Origin: an uncultured Mucispirillum sp.
GTDB taxonomy: Bacteria; Chrysiogenota; Deferribacteres; Deferribacterales; Mucispirillaceae
DNA: 5,996 bases
Direction of reading: 5' to 3'
Assembly: GCA_937890655.1 (NCBI GenBank)
Contig: CALADT010000044.1
Coordinates: forward strand, 1 to 5,996
The notes below the pieces were generated by a model, which was not told the origin of the DNA, ran no database searches, and was given only the letters and a program-made list of their open reading frames with translations. A program made the position numbers and the translations under genes. Every line of letters starts with the position of its first letter. Position 1 is the stretch's first letter. Positions 1 through 5,926 of the stretch are shown here, piece by piece.

Positions 1-1
1 A

Positions 2-1066
2 TTTCAGCCAGATATTATACACACTAACGACTGGCAGACAGCTTTTATCCCCTACTATTTAAAATGTGGTGAAGATGCTTTCTTTTGGGGAACGCGTTCT
101 GTATTAACTATTCATAATATTGGTTATCAAGGTAATTTTGATGCTTCTGTATTAGATTATGCTAAAATATATTTAAACGATTTTAACGCCACAGCTTTTG
201 AATCTTTTGGTAGATTAAATATATTAAAAGGCGGCCTTGCATTTGCTGATAAAATAACAACTGTTAGCCCAACATATGCTCAAGAGATTATGGGGCCTAT
301 TGGCTCTAGTGGTCTACATGACTTATTGCGTTCCCGCTCTGCTGATCTTTGTGGTATTTTAAACGGTATTGATATGAATGTATGGAACCCAGAAATAGAT
401 ACATTAATACCAAAACAATATAACATAAAAACATATAAAGCCGGCAAAAAAGCCAATAAAAAAGCATTACAAAAAATGTTTGATTTAAACGATGCTCCAA
501 ATATACCACTTTTTGCATTTATTGGTAGGTTTGCTGCACAAAAAGGGTTAGGTTTATTAGCTGGAGCTATTGAAAACGCCGTTAATTCTATGGTATGTCA
601 AGTAGTTATTCTAGGTTCTGGGGATGAAGACGCACAATGGTATTTTGGTGGATTACCTACAAAATATTCTGGTAGAGTTGGAGCTTATATTGGTTATGAT
701 GAAATACGTTCCCATTTAATAGAAGCAGGAAGTGATTTCTTTTTAATGCCTTCTCTTTATGAACCTTGTGGCTTAAACCAACTTTATAGCCAAGTATATG
801 GAACACTACCTATTGTTCGTGCAACAGGTGGTTTAGATGATACTATTGAGCAATATAACGAAGAAACGGGAACAGGCACTGGGTTTAAGTTTTATGATAT
901 TGACCCACATGCCCTATATAATACAATGGGTTGGGCTGTTTCTACTTATTTTGATAGACCAAAACATATGGAAAGTATGATAAAACAGGCTATGAAAAAA
1001 GATTATTCATGGTCTATTTCTGCAGAATTATATATTGGTATATATAAAGAATTAAGTGGTAAGTAA
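2..1066 (+). CDS. glgA: Glycogen synthase (ADP-glucose type, GT5), 5'-truncated by window edge
   Basis: Transfers glucose from ADP-glucose to the non-reducing end of an alpha-1,4-glucan in cytoplasmic glycogen synthesis (EC 2.4.1.21). The frame is open from base 2, so the ATG at 290 is an internal Met, not the start; 354 residues are visible, against about 480 for the family, so roughly 125 N-terminal residues, including the first glucan/ADP-binding loop, lie outside. Visible GT5 hallmarks, numbered from base 2: HTNDWQTAFIPYYLK near the start, LTIHNIGYQG, then LKGGLAFADKITTVSPTYAQEI and GILNGID. In the second Rossmann domain, GRFAAQKG carries the ADP-glucose-binding Arg176 and Lys181. SLYEPCGLNQLY (Glu254, Cys256) corresponds to the E-x7-E motif region, followed by YGTLPIVRATGGLDDT. 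The C-terminus YSWSISAELYIGIYKEL is normal for the family, so the 3' end is complete. No other glycogen gene is in the window. A terminator-like hairpin follows directly, isolating it from the next gene. Confidence 0.95.
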   Translation, partial: FQPDIIHTNDWQTAFIPYYLKCGEDAFFWGTRSVLTIHNIGYQGNFDASVLDYAKIYLNDFNATAFESFGRLNILKGGLAFADKITTVSPTYAQEIMGPIGSSGLHDLLRSRSADLCGILNGIDMNVWNPEIDTLIPKQYNIKTYKAGKKANKKALQKMFDLNDAPNIPLFAFIGRFAAQKGLGLLAGAIENAVNSMVCQVVILGSGDEDAQWYFGGLPTKYSGRVGAYIGYDEIRSHLIEAGSDFFLMPSLYEPCGLNQLYSQVYGTLPIVRATGGLDDTIEQYNEETGTGTGFKFYDIDPHALYNTMGWAVSTYFDRPKHMESMIKQAMKKDYSWSISAELYIGIYKELSGK

Positions 1067-1067
1067 T

Positions 1068-1092
1068 AAAGGGGGAAACTATTCTCCTTTTT
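1068..1092 (+). terminator. Intrinsic terminator after glgA
   Basis: A 10-bp stem (AAAGGGGGAA at 1068-1077 with TTCTCCTTTT at 1082-1091, including two G-T wobbles) closes on a 4-base ACTA loop. It starts one base after the glgA stop codon, and its 3' arm runs into a T tract (TTTTT then AT-rich). The G/C block stands out in otherwise AT-rich DNA. This fits a Rho-independent terminator, but the T tract is shared with the stem, so efficiency may be partial and read-through into the next gene is possible. Confidence 0.6.
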
Positions 1093-1123
1093 ATATATAA
1101 AAAAGTATTTATATGGAGAAAAT

Positions 1124-3469
1124 ATGCTATTTAAAAGTAATGGCAAATTTATAGATGATATAACAGATAGTTTTAATAGGTTCGGTATAGAAACAAAACT
1201 AGCAGAAAAAGGTTCATCAAAAAACACTCAGAAATTTGAAATGTATGATTCTATTCATGATTCAGGTTATGTGGCAGTAGCTGTTGATAAACCTGTGGGA
1301 AAAAATACCGAAGAAGAATGGAATAATATAATAAATAACGATTTACTACCTACATTAACAAATAAAAATTATGCAGATACAAACCCTGCTTCTGCTTTAA
1401 TTGTGCCATCTAAAGATATTGATAAAGTAGAAAAACTTTTAATTAATAAAGGGCTGTCCCCTTCTGTTTACCAACTTTTTCCAGGATATGTTGTAGCAGG
1501 TATAAATAAAAAAGATACATTAAAACTTATAAATGAATATAAAAATAATCAAGAAAAAAATAAAGAAGAAGAACAAACTAAACCTATTCAAAAAGAGCAT
1601 ACACAAAAAAAAGTTAATAAACCAAAAGAAGAACCTAAAGAAGAAAATAAAGTAGAAAATATAGAACAGAGAAAAAAAGACTTACTAAACGACCTTTCAA
1701 ATATTGATAATAAAAAAGTATATACTAAAAAACAAGAACCTAGCAAAAGAGAAAACAGTAAACAAGAAAACAAAATAGAAAATAATAATATAAAAAATCC
1801 AAAACCCTCCTCTACCATGAAAAAAATGGCTACTGCTGCCCTTTTAGGCACAGCAATAGGGGCAGGAGTTGCAACATACCCTACCGTTAAAGATAATATA
1901 AATAATTACCTCACACCACATAATGAAAAAGTGGAACAAGCTGTATTAGATAATGCTACAAAAGACTATTTTGAAAAACTTAAAAACGGTTATGAACAAG
2001 ATGATGAGCTTTTAAAAATAATATCTGAAAACCCTCAGCTAGCAGAACAGTATATTAATGAATTAGCAAATACACCAGTTCAAACATCTGCTTTAAAAAA
2101 TCCTTCTGTTTCTCCAGGATTACTACGAGAAAAGGCTGCTTCAAATGATGAAACTGTTAGGAGTGCTGTTGCTGAAAACCCTAATACACCAAAAGATATA
2201 TTGGAGCATTTAGCAAAAGATAAATCAAACAAAGTGCTTAAATCATTAGCTAAAAACCCTTCTATATCACAAGATATGATGGAAGATTTAAGTAATTATT
2301 CAGGTTTACATAGTGATATGATGGAAAACCCTGCCATTACTCCAGAAATAATGCGTAAAATAACTGCCGGTAAAAATAAAGATTGCGAATTTAATAAAAA
2401 ATATATGTCTAACCCTTGTATTAGTGTTGATGAATTATTATATAACCTAAATAACCCTGATGAATGCGTAAGGCAGGGTATTGCGTTAAACCCAAACACA
2501 CCAACTAATGCTATAAAACAACTTGCTAATGATAAAAACCCATTAGTGAAAAACTCTGCTTATAAACATAGTAATATGTCTGTGGATGAATTAAATAAAC
2601 TTTTTCCTGAAAACTGGGTGCCAGAACATAATAATCCTGTAAAAGAATCAGCAAGAATAGCAGCATTAGAAAACCCTAATATAAGCCCAAATATAAGAAA
2701 AAAAGCTGTATTTATGGACCCTACAAGGTATAGCAAGGCTGTGGCGTCAAATAAAAATATTTCTCCTGAATTAATTAATAGAATGAAAAATATGGCTCAA
2801 GGTAAAAAAGGTGTAAACAATTTAATTGCAGAAGTAGATAATATAAAAAATAATCCATCTAAACTAAAAAAACTTAAAGCAGAAATGAATGCAAAACAGG
2901 AGCCTTTGGAAAAACCATTAAGACGCCTTATGAATAAACAGTTTATTGATAATGTTTATGACCCTTATGAATTAATAGAAAATATGAGACAAGTGCCTTC
3001 AAGTAATAAAAAATATAACCTTAAAAAGGATAAAAAAGATAATAATGGCAATAATCAACAAGGTGAATATAAAAATATTGTTCCTGCTCAATATAATAAA
3101 GCTACAATATTAGATAAAAATGGTAACCCACCGGATTATTTTTCAAATTCACCATTGCCACCATTAAACCCAAGTGATGTCTCATATAACCCTGATGCAG
3201 AAAAAGCAGCCTTAAAAGTAGCCGATAATATTATTAATGATTTAATGAATAACAGTATTCCTGATATTGAAAAAACATTAAAATCTAGCTCTTATATTCC
3301 TAATACTGGTAATAGTGGTAATAATAAAGGCAATAATCATGGAAATGCTAGCAAAAATAATAGTGGAAGTAATATTATAAATAAGTTTGGTAATAATATA
3401 GATGATAAATATTATAAAACATATGAAAATGCCTGTAAGAAGATTGACGAATTACATAAGATGTTCTAA
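1124..3469 (+). CDS. LRV-type repeat protein with N-terminal alpha/beta region and one membrane segment, function unknown
   Basis: A 781-residue mosaic. The start is supported by GGAG at 1115-1118, five bases before the ATG. Residues 1-138 look alpha/beta (for example VAVAVDKPVG, ALIVPSKDIDKVEKLLINKGL, YQLFPGYVVAGI) and match no family I recognise. Residues ~139-231 are a low-complexity Lys/Glu/Asn/Gln linker, probably disordered. Residues 232-252 (MKKMATAALLGTAIGAGVAT) form a short Ala/Gly-rich hydrophobic helix preceded by Lys, a plausible single membrane anchor with the N-terminus inside. Residues ~300-554 carry about ten repeats of ~26 residues with the core 'VRxAVAxNPNTPxxxLxxLAxD'; the key Asn-Pro falls at 303, 326, 352, 378, 402, 430, 456 and 517, with degenerate copies at 482 and 543. 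This resembles the leucine-rich repeat variant (LRV) solenoid of alternating alpha and 3-10 helices. The tail has a Pro-rich stretch (NSPLPPLNP), an Asn/Gly/Ser-rich stretch (727-758) and a charged C-terminal helix. LRV solenoids bind partners, so a scaffold or surface-recognition role is inferred, not shown. Probably an operon with the 188-residue gene 33 bases downstream. Confidence 0.85.
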   Translation: MLFKSNGKFIDDITDSFNRFGIETKLAEKGSSKNTQKFEMYDSIHDSGYVAVAVDKPVGKNTEEEWNNIINNDLLPTLTNKNYADTNPASALIVPSKDIDKVEKLLINKGLSPSVYQLFPGYVVAGINKKDTLKLINEYKNNQEKNKEEEQTKPIQKEHTQKKVNKPKEEPKEENKVENIEQRKKDLLNDLSNIDNKKVYTKKQEPSKRENSKQENKIENNNIKNPKPSSTMKKMATAALLGTAIGAGVATYPTVKDNINNYLTPHNEKVEQAVLDNATKDYFEKLKNGYEQDDELLKIISENPQLAEQYINELANTPVQTSALKNPSVSPGLLREKAASNDETVRSAVAENPNTPKDILEHLAKDKSNKVLKSLAKNPSISQDMMEDLSNYSGLHSDMMENPAITPEIMRKITAGKNKDCEFNKKYMSNPCISVDELLYNLNNPDECVRQGIALNPNTPTNAIKQLANDKNPLVKNSAYKHSNMSVDELNKLFPENWVPEHNNPVKESARIAALENPNISPNIRKKAVFMDPTRYSKAVASNKNISPELINRMKNMAQGKKGVNNLIAEVDNIKNNPSKLKKLKAEMNAKQEPLEKPLRRLMNKQFIDNVYDPYELIENMRQVPSSNKKYNLKKDKKDNNGNNQQGEYKNIVPAQYNKATILDKNGNPPDYFSNSPLPPLNPSDVSYNPDAEKAALKVADNIINDLMNNSIPDIEKTLKSSSYIPNTGNSGNNKGNNHGNASKNNSGSNIINKFGNNIDDKYYKTYENACKKIDELHKMF
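2030..2785 (+). repeat. LRV-like protein repeat block (about ten ~26-residue units)
   Basis: This coding segment contains the tandem solenoid units of the 781-residue protein (residues ~300-554). Spacing between successive Asn-Pro positions is 23, 26, 26, 24, 28 and 26 residues, with a longer insertion (Phe-Pro-Glu-Asn-Trp region, residues 494-504) before the last two units. The units are diverged at DNA level, so this is an ancient protein repeat, not a recent tandem duplication. Confidence 0.7.
3302..3397 (+). repeat. Asn/Gly/Ser low-complexity segment
   Basis: Residues 727-758 of the repeat protein are mostly Asn, Gly, Ser and Lys. They are encoded by a simple-sequence stretch with recurring GGTAATAGT and GGTAATAAT units. 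It is probably a flexible linker before the final charged helix. Such simple coding repeats can vary in length between strains. Confidence 0.5.
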
Positions 3470-3502
3470 TATATAGTATAAGAACAATGGAGTAATTATA
3501 AA

Positions 3503-4069
3503 ATGACTATGGAAAATAAAGATATATATTCAAAAGATAATTTTATTAAAACCATTGCAAAAACAATGCGTTCTATGGGTTTAAAAATATTATCTAGTGG
3601 GGTGGACTATTCTTCTCCCCTACCAAAAATTATTGCAGTTTATACTGATAAAGAAAAATATTATCTTATAGAGCCTATAAGTGTGGAATGTTTTAGTGAA
3701 GAAAGCTCTAGGTTATATAAAGAGGATGAACATAAAGAAATAAGAAAATATTGTAAACAGTTATTTAAAAACGACCATGAAAAGGCTGCTGTTGTAGCAA
3801 CAGTATTATGTGATATGTCTGCTGGTATTGAGATGTTTACGTATAAATTAGTTGGCACATGTGAGCTTATCTCTATGGCAAAATATGCCTGTTTAGCAGT
3901 TCCTTGTAATAAAGAATCAAAGGCTTGCGAAGGGCTTGCATACTTAAAATTAGAATATAGAACACTTAATGTATTAGATAAGTTTACATTAATTTTAATT
4001 GATAAAGCACAAACTGAAAAATTACCTGAAATAAAGAAATTTATTAAGTTTATATTAAATAATAGGTAA
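3503..4069 (+). CDS. Hypothetical protein, 188 aa, Cys-containing, downstream partner of the LRV gene
   Basis: No family recognised. The start is set by GGAG at 3489-3492, ten bases before the ATG at 3503; the next in-frame ATG (3509, Met3) would leave sixteen bases and is less likely. The protein has no signal peptide and no clear membrane helix, so it is probably cytoplasmic. It looks alpha/beta: an N-terminal helix (12-30), two strands around IIAVYTD and YYLIEPISVECF, a charged helix (66-90), a hydrophobic helix (94-112) and a strand-rich C-terminal half (YKLVGTCEL, AYLKLEYRTL, KFTLILIDKA), ending in a Lys-rich helix. Seven Cys lie at 63, 84, 103, 120, 130, 135 and 142. The last four are loosely clustered but form no standard metal-binding spacing I know. 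The 33-base gap after the LRV gene and the same strand suggest co-transcription, so a role with that protein is inferred from position only. Confidence 0.75.
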   Translation: MTMENKDIYSKDNFIKTIAKTMRSMGLKILSSGVDYSSPLPKIIAVYTDKEKYYLIEPISVECFSEESSRLYKEDEHKEIRKYCKQLFKNDHEKAAVVATVLCDMSAGIEMFTYKLVGTCELISMAKYACLAVPCNKESKACEGLAYLKLEYRTLNVLDKFTLILIDKAQTEKLPEIKKFIKFILNNR

Positions 4070-4244
4070 ATTATATCCCCTTTTTATTTTAATAATGGTT
4101 ATATAAATATAATCTATTATTTCATATTTTTTCTGTATTATTTTTTAATTACCTATTAATAATATTTTAAAACACAACTATATATTTAAACAAAAATTAC
4201 AATAACTATTAATAAACTATATAAAAAATGTAAAAATATTATTT

Positions 4245-4287
4245 TTTTTGTAAAAATATAATATAACTACTTGAATTTTTACAAAAA
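4245..4287. promoter_or_regulatory. Perfect 13-bp inverted repeat around a TATAAT box (candidate operator)
   Basis: The arms TTTTTGTAAAAAT (4245-4257) and ATTTTTACAAAAA (4275-4287) are exact reverse complements separated by 17 bases. The core TGTAAAAATAT also occurs as a direct copy at 4229-4239, exactly 20 bp upstream of the copy at 4249-4259, close to two helical turns. A TATAAT hexamer (4257-4262) sits at the inner edge of the left arm. The geometry fits a dimeric transcription factor site overlapping a promoter for the receiver-kinase gene. AT-only arms are easier to meet by chance in this DNA, and no regulator can be named. Confidence 0.45.
4257..4262 (+). promoter_or_regulatory. Candidate -10 box for the receiver-kinase gene
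   Basis: A perfect TATAAT 70 bases before the proposed start, overlapping an overlapping TATAAC at 4262-4267. No good TTGACA-like -35 is seen at 16-18 bases; the place is filled by A/T runs and the upstream TGTAAAAAT copy. An activator or an UP-like A-tract could compensate. In AT-rich DNA such hexamers are frequent, so this is tentative. Confidence 0.35.
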
Positions 4288-4312
4288 TATGGTAGACTTC
4301 TTTTGATAGTTC

Positions 4313-4318
4313 AAGGAG
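4313..4318 (+). promoter_or_regulatory. Shine-Dalgarno AAGGAG, start-deciding but oddly spaced
   Basis: This is the only strong ribosome-binding sequence before the receiver-kinase frame. It lies 2 bases before the ATG at 4321 and 14 bases before the ATG at 4333, so neither spacing is ideal. It lies downstream of the TTG at 4303, which argues against that start. The preceding TTCAAG (4310-4315) is complementary to CTTGAA at 4270-4275 and could partly mask the site in a 5' leader. Confidence 0.5.
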
Positions 4319-4332
4319 AAATGTGCTTTCTA

Positions 4333-5562
4333 ATGGAAACGAATAACAATAATTCTACTACCATATTAATTGTAGATGATGACCCTGTCATAAGAATGTT
4401 AACAAAGTCTGTATTTGCTAATACGGATTACAATATTATAGAAGCAGATAGTGGCGAAATGGCACTAGAAATTATTCCCGATATTAACCCAAATATTATA
4501 TTATTAGATATTATTATGGGGGAAATGGATGGGTTTGATGTCCTTGCTAAAATTAGAGAAAACGAAAAATATAATTATATACGTATAATTCTTCTTTCTT
4601 CAAAAAGTGAAATCAATGAACGTCTTAAAGGGTATGGTCTTGGTGCTGATGACTATATGATTAAACCTTTTATTGGTCAAGAATTACTTGCAAAAGTAAA
4701 TGTATATACAAAGTTACAACATAGTGAAGAAAAAAATATATCATTAACAGAGCTTGTAGATAGTGAAATAAAAAAACGTGTAGAGCAAGAAAAATATATT
4801 TTAAACCAAGAAAGACTTATTTCCATGAGTGATATGATTATATCTATTGCTCACTATTGGAGACAGCCACTTAACGCTTTAAGTATATCTGTTCAAGATA
4901 TATATGATGCTTATATTTATAATGAGCTAACTCCTGAATATTTAAAAGAAAGTGTAGAACAATCTATGCGACATATTAACTTTATGTCTGATATTATTGA
5001 TAACTTTCAAAGTATTATTGATGCAGAAAATGATAATATTATTGAAACTATACATATACCAGCATTATTACGGGAAGTATTTGTGCCTATAAAAGATATT
5101 CTTGATATGTCCCATGTAAAATGTGCTATTAATGGAGTATGTTATTTAAAATATGCAGAATCATCTACTATAAATTTAATAGTAGAATCAGAACCTGCTG
5201 CACTAAAACAAATTATAACAAAAATTGTTATTACAGCTAATCATCTTATACAAGAATACCAAAAAACATGTAATGATAAATCATACCAAGGTATGATAAA
5301 AATAAAACTATTTTCAAATAATGAAAATATTATATTACAAGTTCGCCATAATGGAATACAGTTGACTGACCATGAAATTGCTCACTTTTTTGAGCCGTAT
5401 TATGCACTAGGAGAAAACAGGTTTAGTAGTGATGGTTTAGGGCTTTTCTTTACAAAAATGCTTGTAGAACAACATATAAATGGCAAATTATTTATTAAAA
5501 AAGAAAAAGATTTAAGTGTATTTCAGTTGGAAATTCCGTATTCCCCCCACCGAAATTTTTAA
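4333..5562 (+). CDS. Receiver-histidine kinase fusion protein with degenerate ATP-binding domain
   Basis: A 409-residue soluble signalling protein with no membrane segment. Residues ~9-128 are a CheY-like receiver: acidic pocket Asp15-Asp16-Asp17, phospho-acceptor Asp59 in LLDIIMGEMDG, Ser89/Ser90 and Lys111 in IKPF, all intact. A short coiled linker (~130-165) leads to a DHp helix with the H box IAHYWRQPLNAL (His174) and a second helix MRHINFMSDIIDNFQSI. The C-terminal HATPase-like domain keeps the F-box-like FFEPYY (352-357) and G2-like DGLGLFFTKMLVEQH (367-381). However, the N box reads KIVITANHLI, with Thr301 where the Mg-coordinating Asn is expected, and the G1 box reads VRHNGIQL, with His339 for the adenine-binding Asp and Gln343 for Gly. 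ATP-dependent autophosphorylation is therefore doubtful; a phosphotransfer or phosphatase role is possible. Start chosen at the ATG before ETNNNNSTTILIVDDD; ATG 4321 or TTG 4303 would add 4 or 10 residues. Probably its own transcription unit. No partner gene is in the window. Confidence 0.9.
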   Translation: METNNNNSTTILIVDDDPVIRMLTKSVFANTDYNIIEADSGEMALEIIPDINPNIILLDIIMGEMDGFDVLAKIRENEKYNYIRIILLSSKSEINERLKGYGLGADDYMIKPFIGQELLAKVNVYTKLQHSEEKNISLTELVDSEIKKRVEQEKYILNQERLISMSDMIISIAHYWRQPLNALSISVQDIYDAYIYNELTPEYLKESVEQSMRHINFMSDIIDNFQSIIDAENDNIIETIHIPALLREVFVPIKDILDMSHVKCAINGVCYLKYAESSTINLIVESEPAALKQIITKIVITANHLIQEYQKTCNDKSYQGMIKIKLFSNNENIILQVRHNGIQLTDHEIAHFFEPYYALGENRFSSDGLGLFFTKMLVEQHINGKLFIKKEKDLSVFQLEIPYSPHRNF

Positions 5563-5568
5563 AAAGAG

Positions 5569-5599
5569 ATAAATAATTCTATAAATTATTTATTGTTTT
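5569..5599 (+). terminator. Possible weak terminator after the receiver-kinase gene
   Basis: A perfect 10-bp inverted repeat (ATAAATAATT at 5569-5578, AATTATTTAT at 5584-5593) with a 5-base CTATA loop lies six bases after the stop codon and is followed by TGTTTT. Position and T tract fit a terminator, but the stem has no G-C pair and would be weak. Confidence 0.35.
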
Positions 5600-5643
5600 A
5601 AAAAATATTTATTATAAAATTTTTAGTTACATTAAGTCTATAT

Positions 5644-5657
5644 TTACTTATAAGTAA
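5644..5657. repeat. 14-bp perfect palindrome
   Basis: TTACTTATAAGTAA reads the same on both strands with no spacer, contains one C-G pair per half, and lies outside any gene. It has the form of a small dimeric protein-binding site, but nothing shows that it is used. Confidence 0.35.
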
Positions 5658-5792
5658 GAATTAGTTATGTATAAAGCTAATATTAGATATTGCTATGTTT
5701 TATTTCTTATTAATTTATTTCCTTATATTTATAAAATCATAATAAATTACATAGGCTTAACCCATTTTCTATCCTAAAATTACTATAAAAAT

Positions 5793-5850
5793 CCATAACT
5801 TATATAGAAAGCACATAAGGTATAAATAAATTATATCTTATGAGTTATGG
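5793..5850. repeat. Nested inverted repeat able to form a two-stem hairpin
   Basis: The inner stem CATAAGGTATAA (5814-5825) pairs with TTATATCTTATG (5831-5842) over 12 bp with one G-T wobble and a 5-base loop. The outer arms CCATAACT (5793-5800) and AGTTATGG (5843-5850) are exact complements. On the right side the two stems abut, and on the left 13 bases bulge out. The combined 20 pairs are well above what surrounds them. No T tract follows on the + strand, so a simple terminator is unlikely; a structured RNA or a DNA cruciform site is possible. Confidence 0.45.
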
Positions 5851-5880
5851 TATCATTCATATTTTAAAAATTTATAGTAT

Positions 5881-5907
5881 TATCAATAATATAAAATATT
5901 ATTGATA
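5881..5907. terminator. 12-bp perfect hairpin, possible terminator between flanking units
   Basis: TATCAATAATAT (5881-5892) and ATATTATTGATA (5896-5907) pair perfectly with a three-base AAA loop. TTTATTTAT follows on the + strand, and a T5 run lies beyond it on the - strand. It sits just outside the candidate insertion-sequence end, where transcripts from the minus-strand transposase would exit. The stem has only one G-C pair per arm. Confidence 0.35.
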
Positions 5908-5926
5908 TTTATTTATGCTTATATAA

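Larger units (their letters stand above)
4070..4332. other. AT-rich intergenic control region
   Basis: About 260 bases of extremely AT-rich DNA separate the 188-residue gene from the signalling gene. The left part (4070-4200) has a C4T5 tract (4077-4085) but no convincing local terminator hairpin. The right part (4229-4318) holds a TATAAT box, the three-copy TGTAAAAAT element and a Shine-Dalgarno sequence, described separately. No open frame of interest is present. Confidence 0.6.
5563..5926. other. Gene-poor AT-rich region with several hairpins and palindromes
   Basis: No convincing coding frame on either strand. The region contains an A/T-only hairpin just after the receiver-kinase gene, a 14-bp palindrome, a nested two-part inverted repeat, a 12-bp perfect hairpin and a CTTATATAAG palindrome beside the candidate insertion-sequence end. 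A related motif recurs 120 bases apart: CTTATATAGAAAGC at 5799-5812 and CTTATATAAGAAGC at 5918-5931. The longest small frame (5667-5777, 36 codons) lacks a ribosome-binding site. Confidence 0.6.

Noticed and set aside
306..518. Minus-strand open frame inside glgA
   Set aside because: Antisense shadow of a well-supported GlgA reading frame, with no recognisable protein or ribosome site.
290..1066. A glycogen synthase start at ATG 290
   Set aside because: The same frame is open to base 2 and its upstream translation carries conserved GlgA motifs (HTNDWQTAF, HNIGYQG, VSPTYAQEI), so 290 is an internal Met.
1003..1227. Minus-strand open frame across the glgA end and the next start
   Set aside because: It runs through the terminator hairpin and the start of a supported gene; hydrophobic composition is expected from reading AT-rich DNA in reverse.
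1605..1612. Run of eight A in the linker coding region as a phase-variation or frameshift site
   Set aside because: Short A runs are common across this AAA-rich gene, and the frame continues intact; nothing suggests switching.
1588..1851. Minus-strand frame rich in Phe, Leu and Ser that looks membrane-like
   Set aside because: It is the antisense of the Lys/Glu-rich linker; AAA and GAA codons read backwards give Phe and Leu/Ser, which imitates a membrane protein.
2296..2499. Minus-strand frame within the repeat block
   Set aside because: Antisense of the LRV-repeat region; no independent support.
1817..3469. Internal start giving a signal-peptide-like MKKMATAALLGTAIGAG protein
   Set aside because: It looks like a secretion signal, but there is no Shine-Dalgarno sequence before the ATG (CCTCC is the wrong strand), and the frame upstream is coding with a good start at 1124. 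An internal anchor is simpler.
3661..3858. Minus-strand frame within the 188-residue gene
   Set aside because: Antisense shadow; no ribosome site and no recognisable motif.
4060..4158. Inverted repeat TAATAGGTAAATTA / TAATTACCTATTA as a terminator of the 188-residue gene
   Set aside because: The arms are 72 bases apart, differ by one inserted T and are nearly all A/T; this is too loose for an intrinsic terminator.
5667..5777. 36-codon frame encoding a hydrophobic peptide (YVLFLINLFPYIYKIIINYIG), type I toxin-like
   Set aside because: No ribosome-binding site, no clear promoter or antisense RNA partner, and Ile/Leu/Tyr/Phe-rich peptides arise by chance in such AT-rich DNA.
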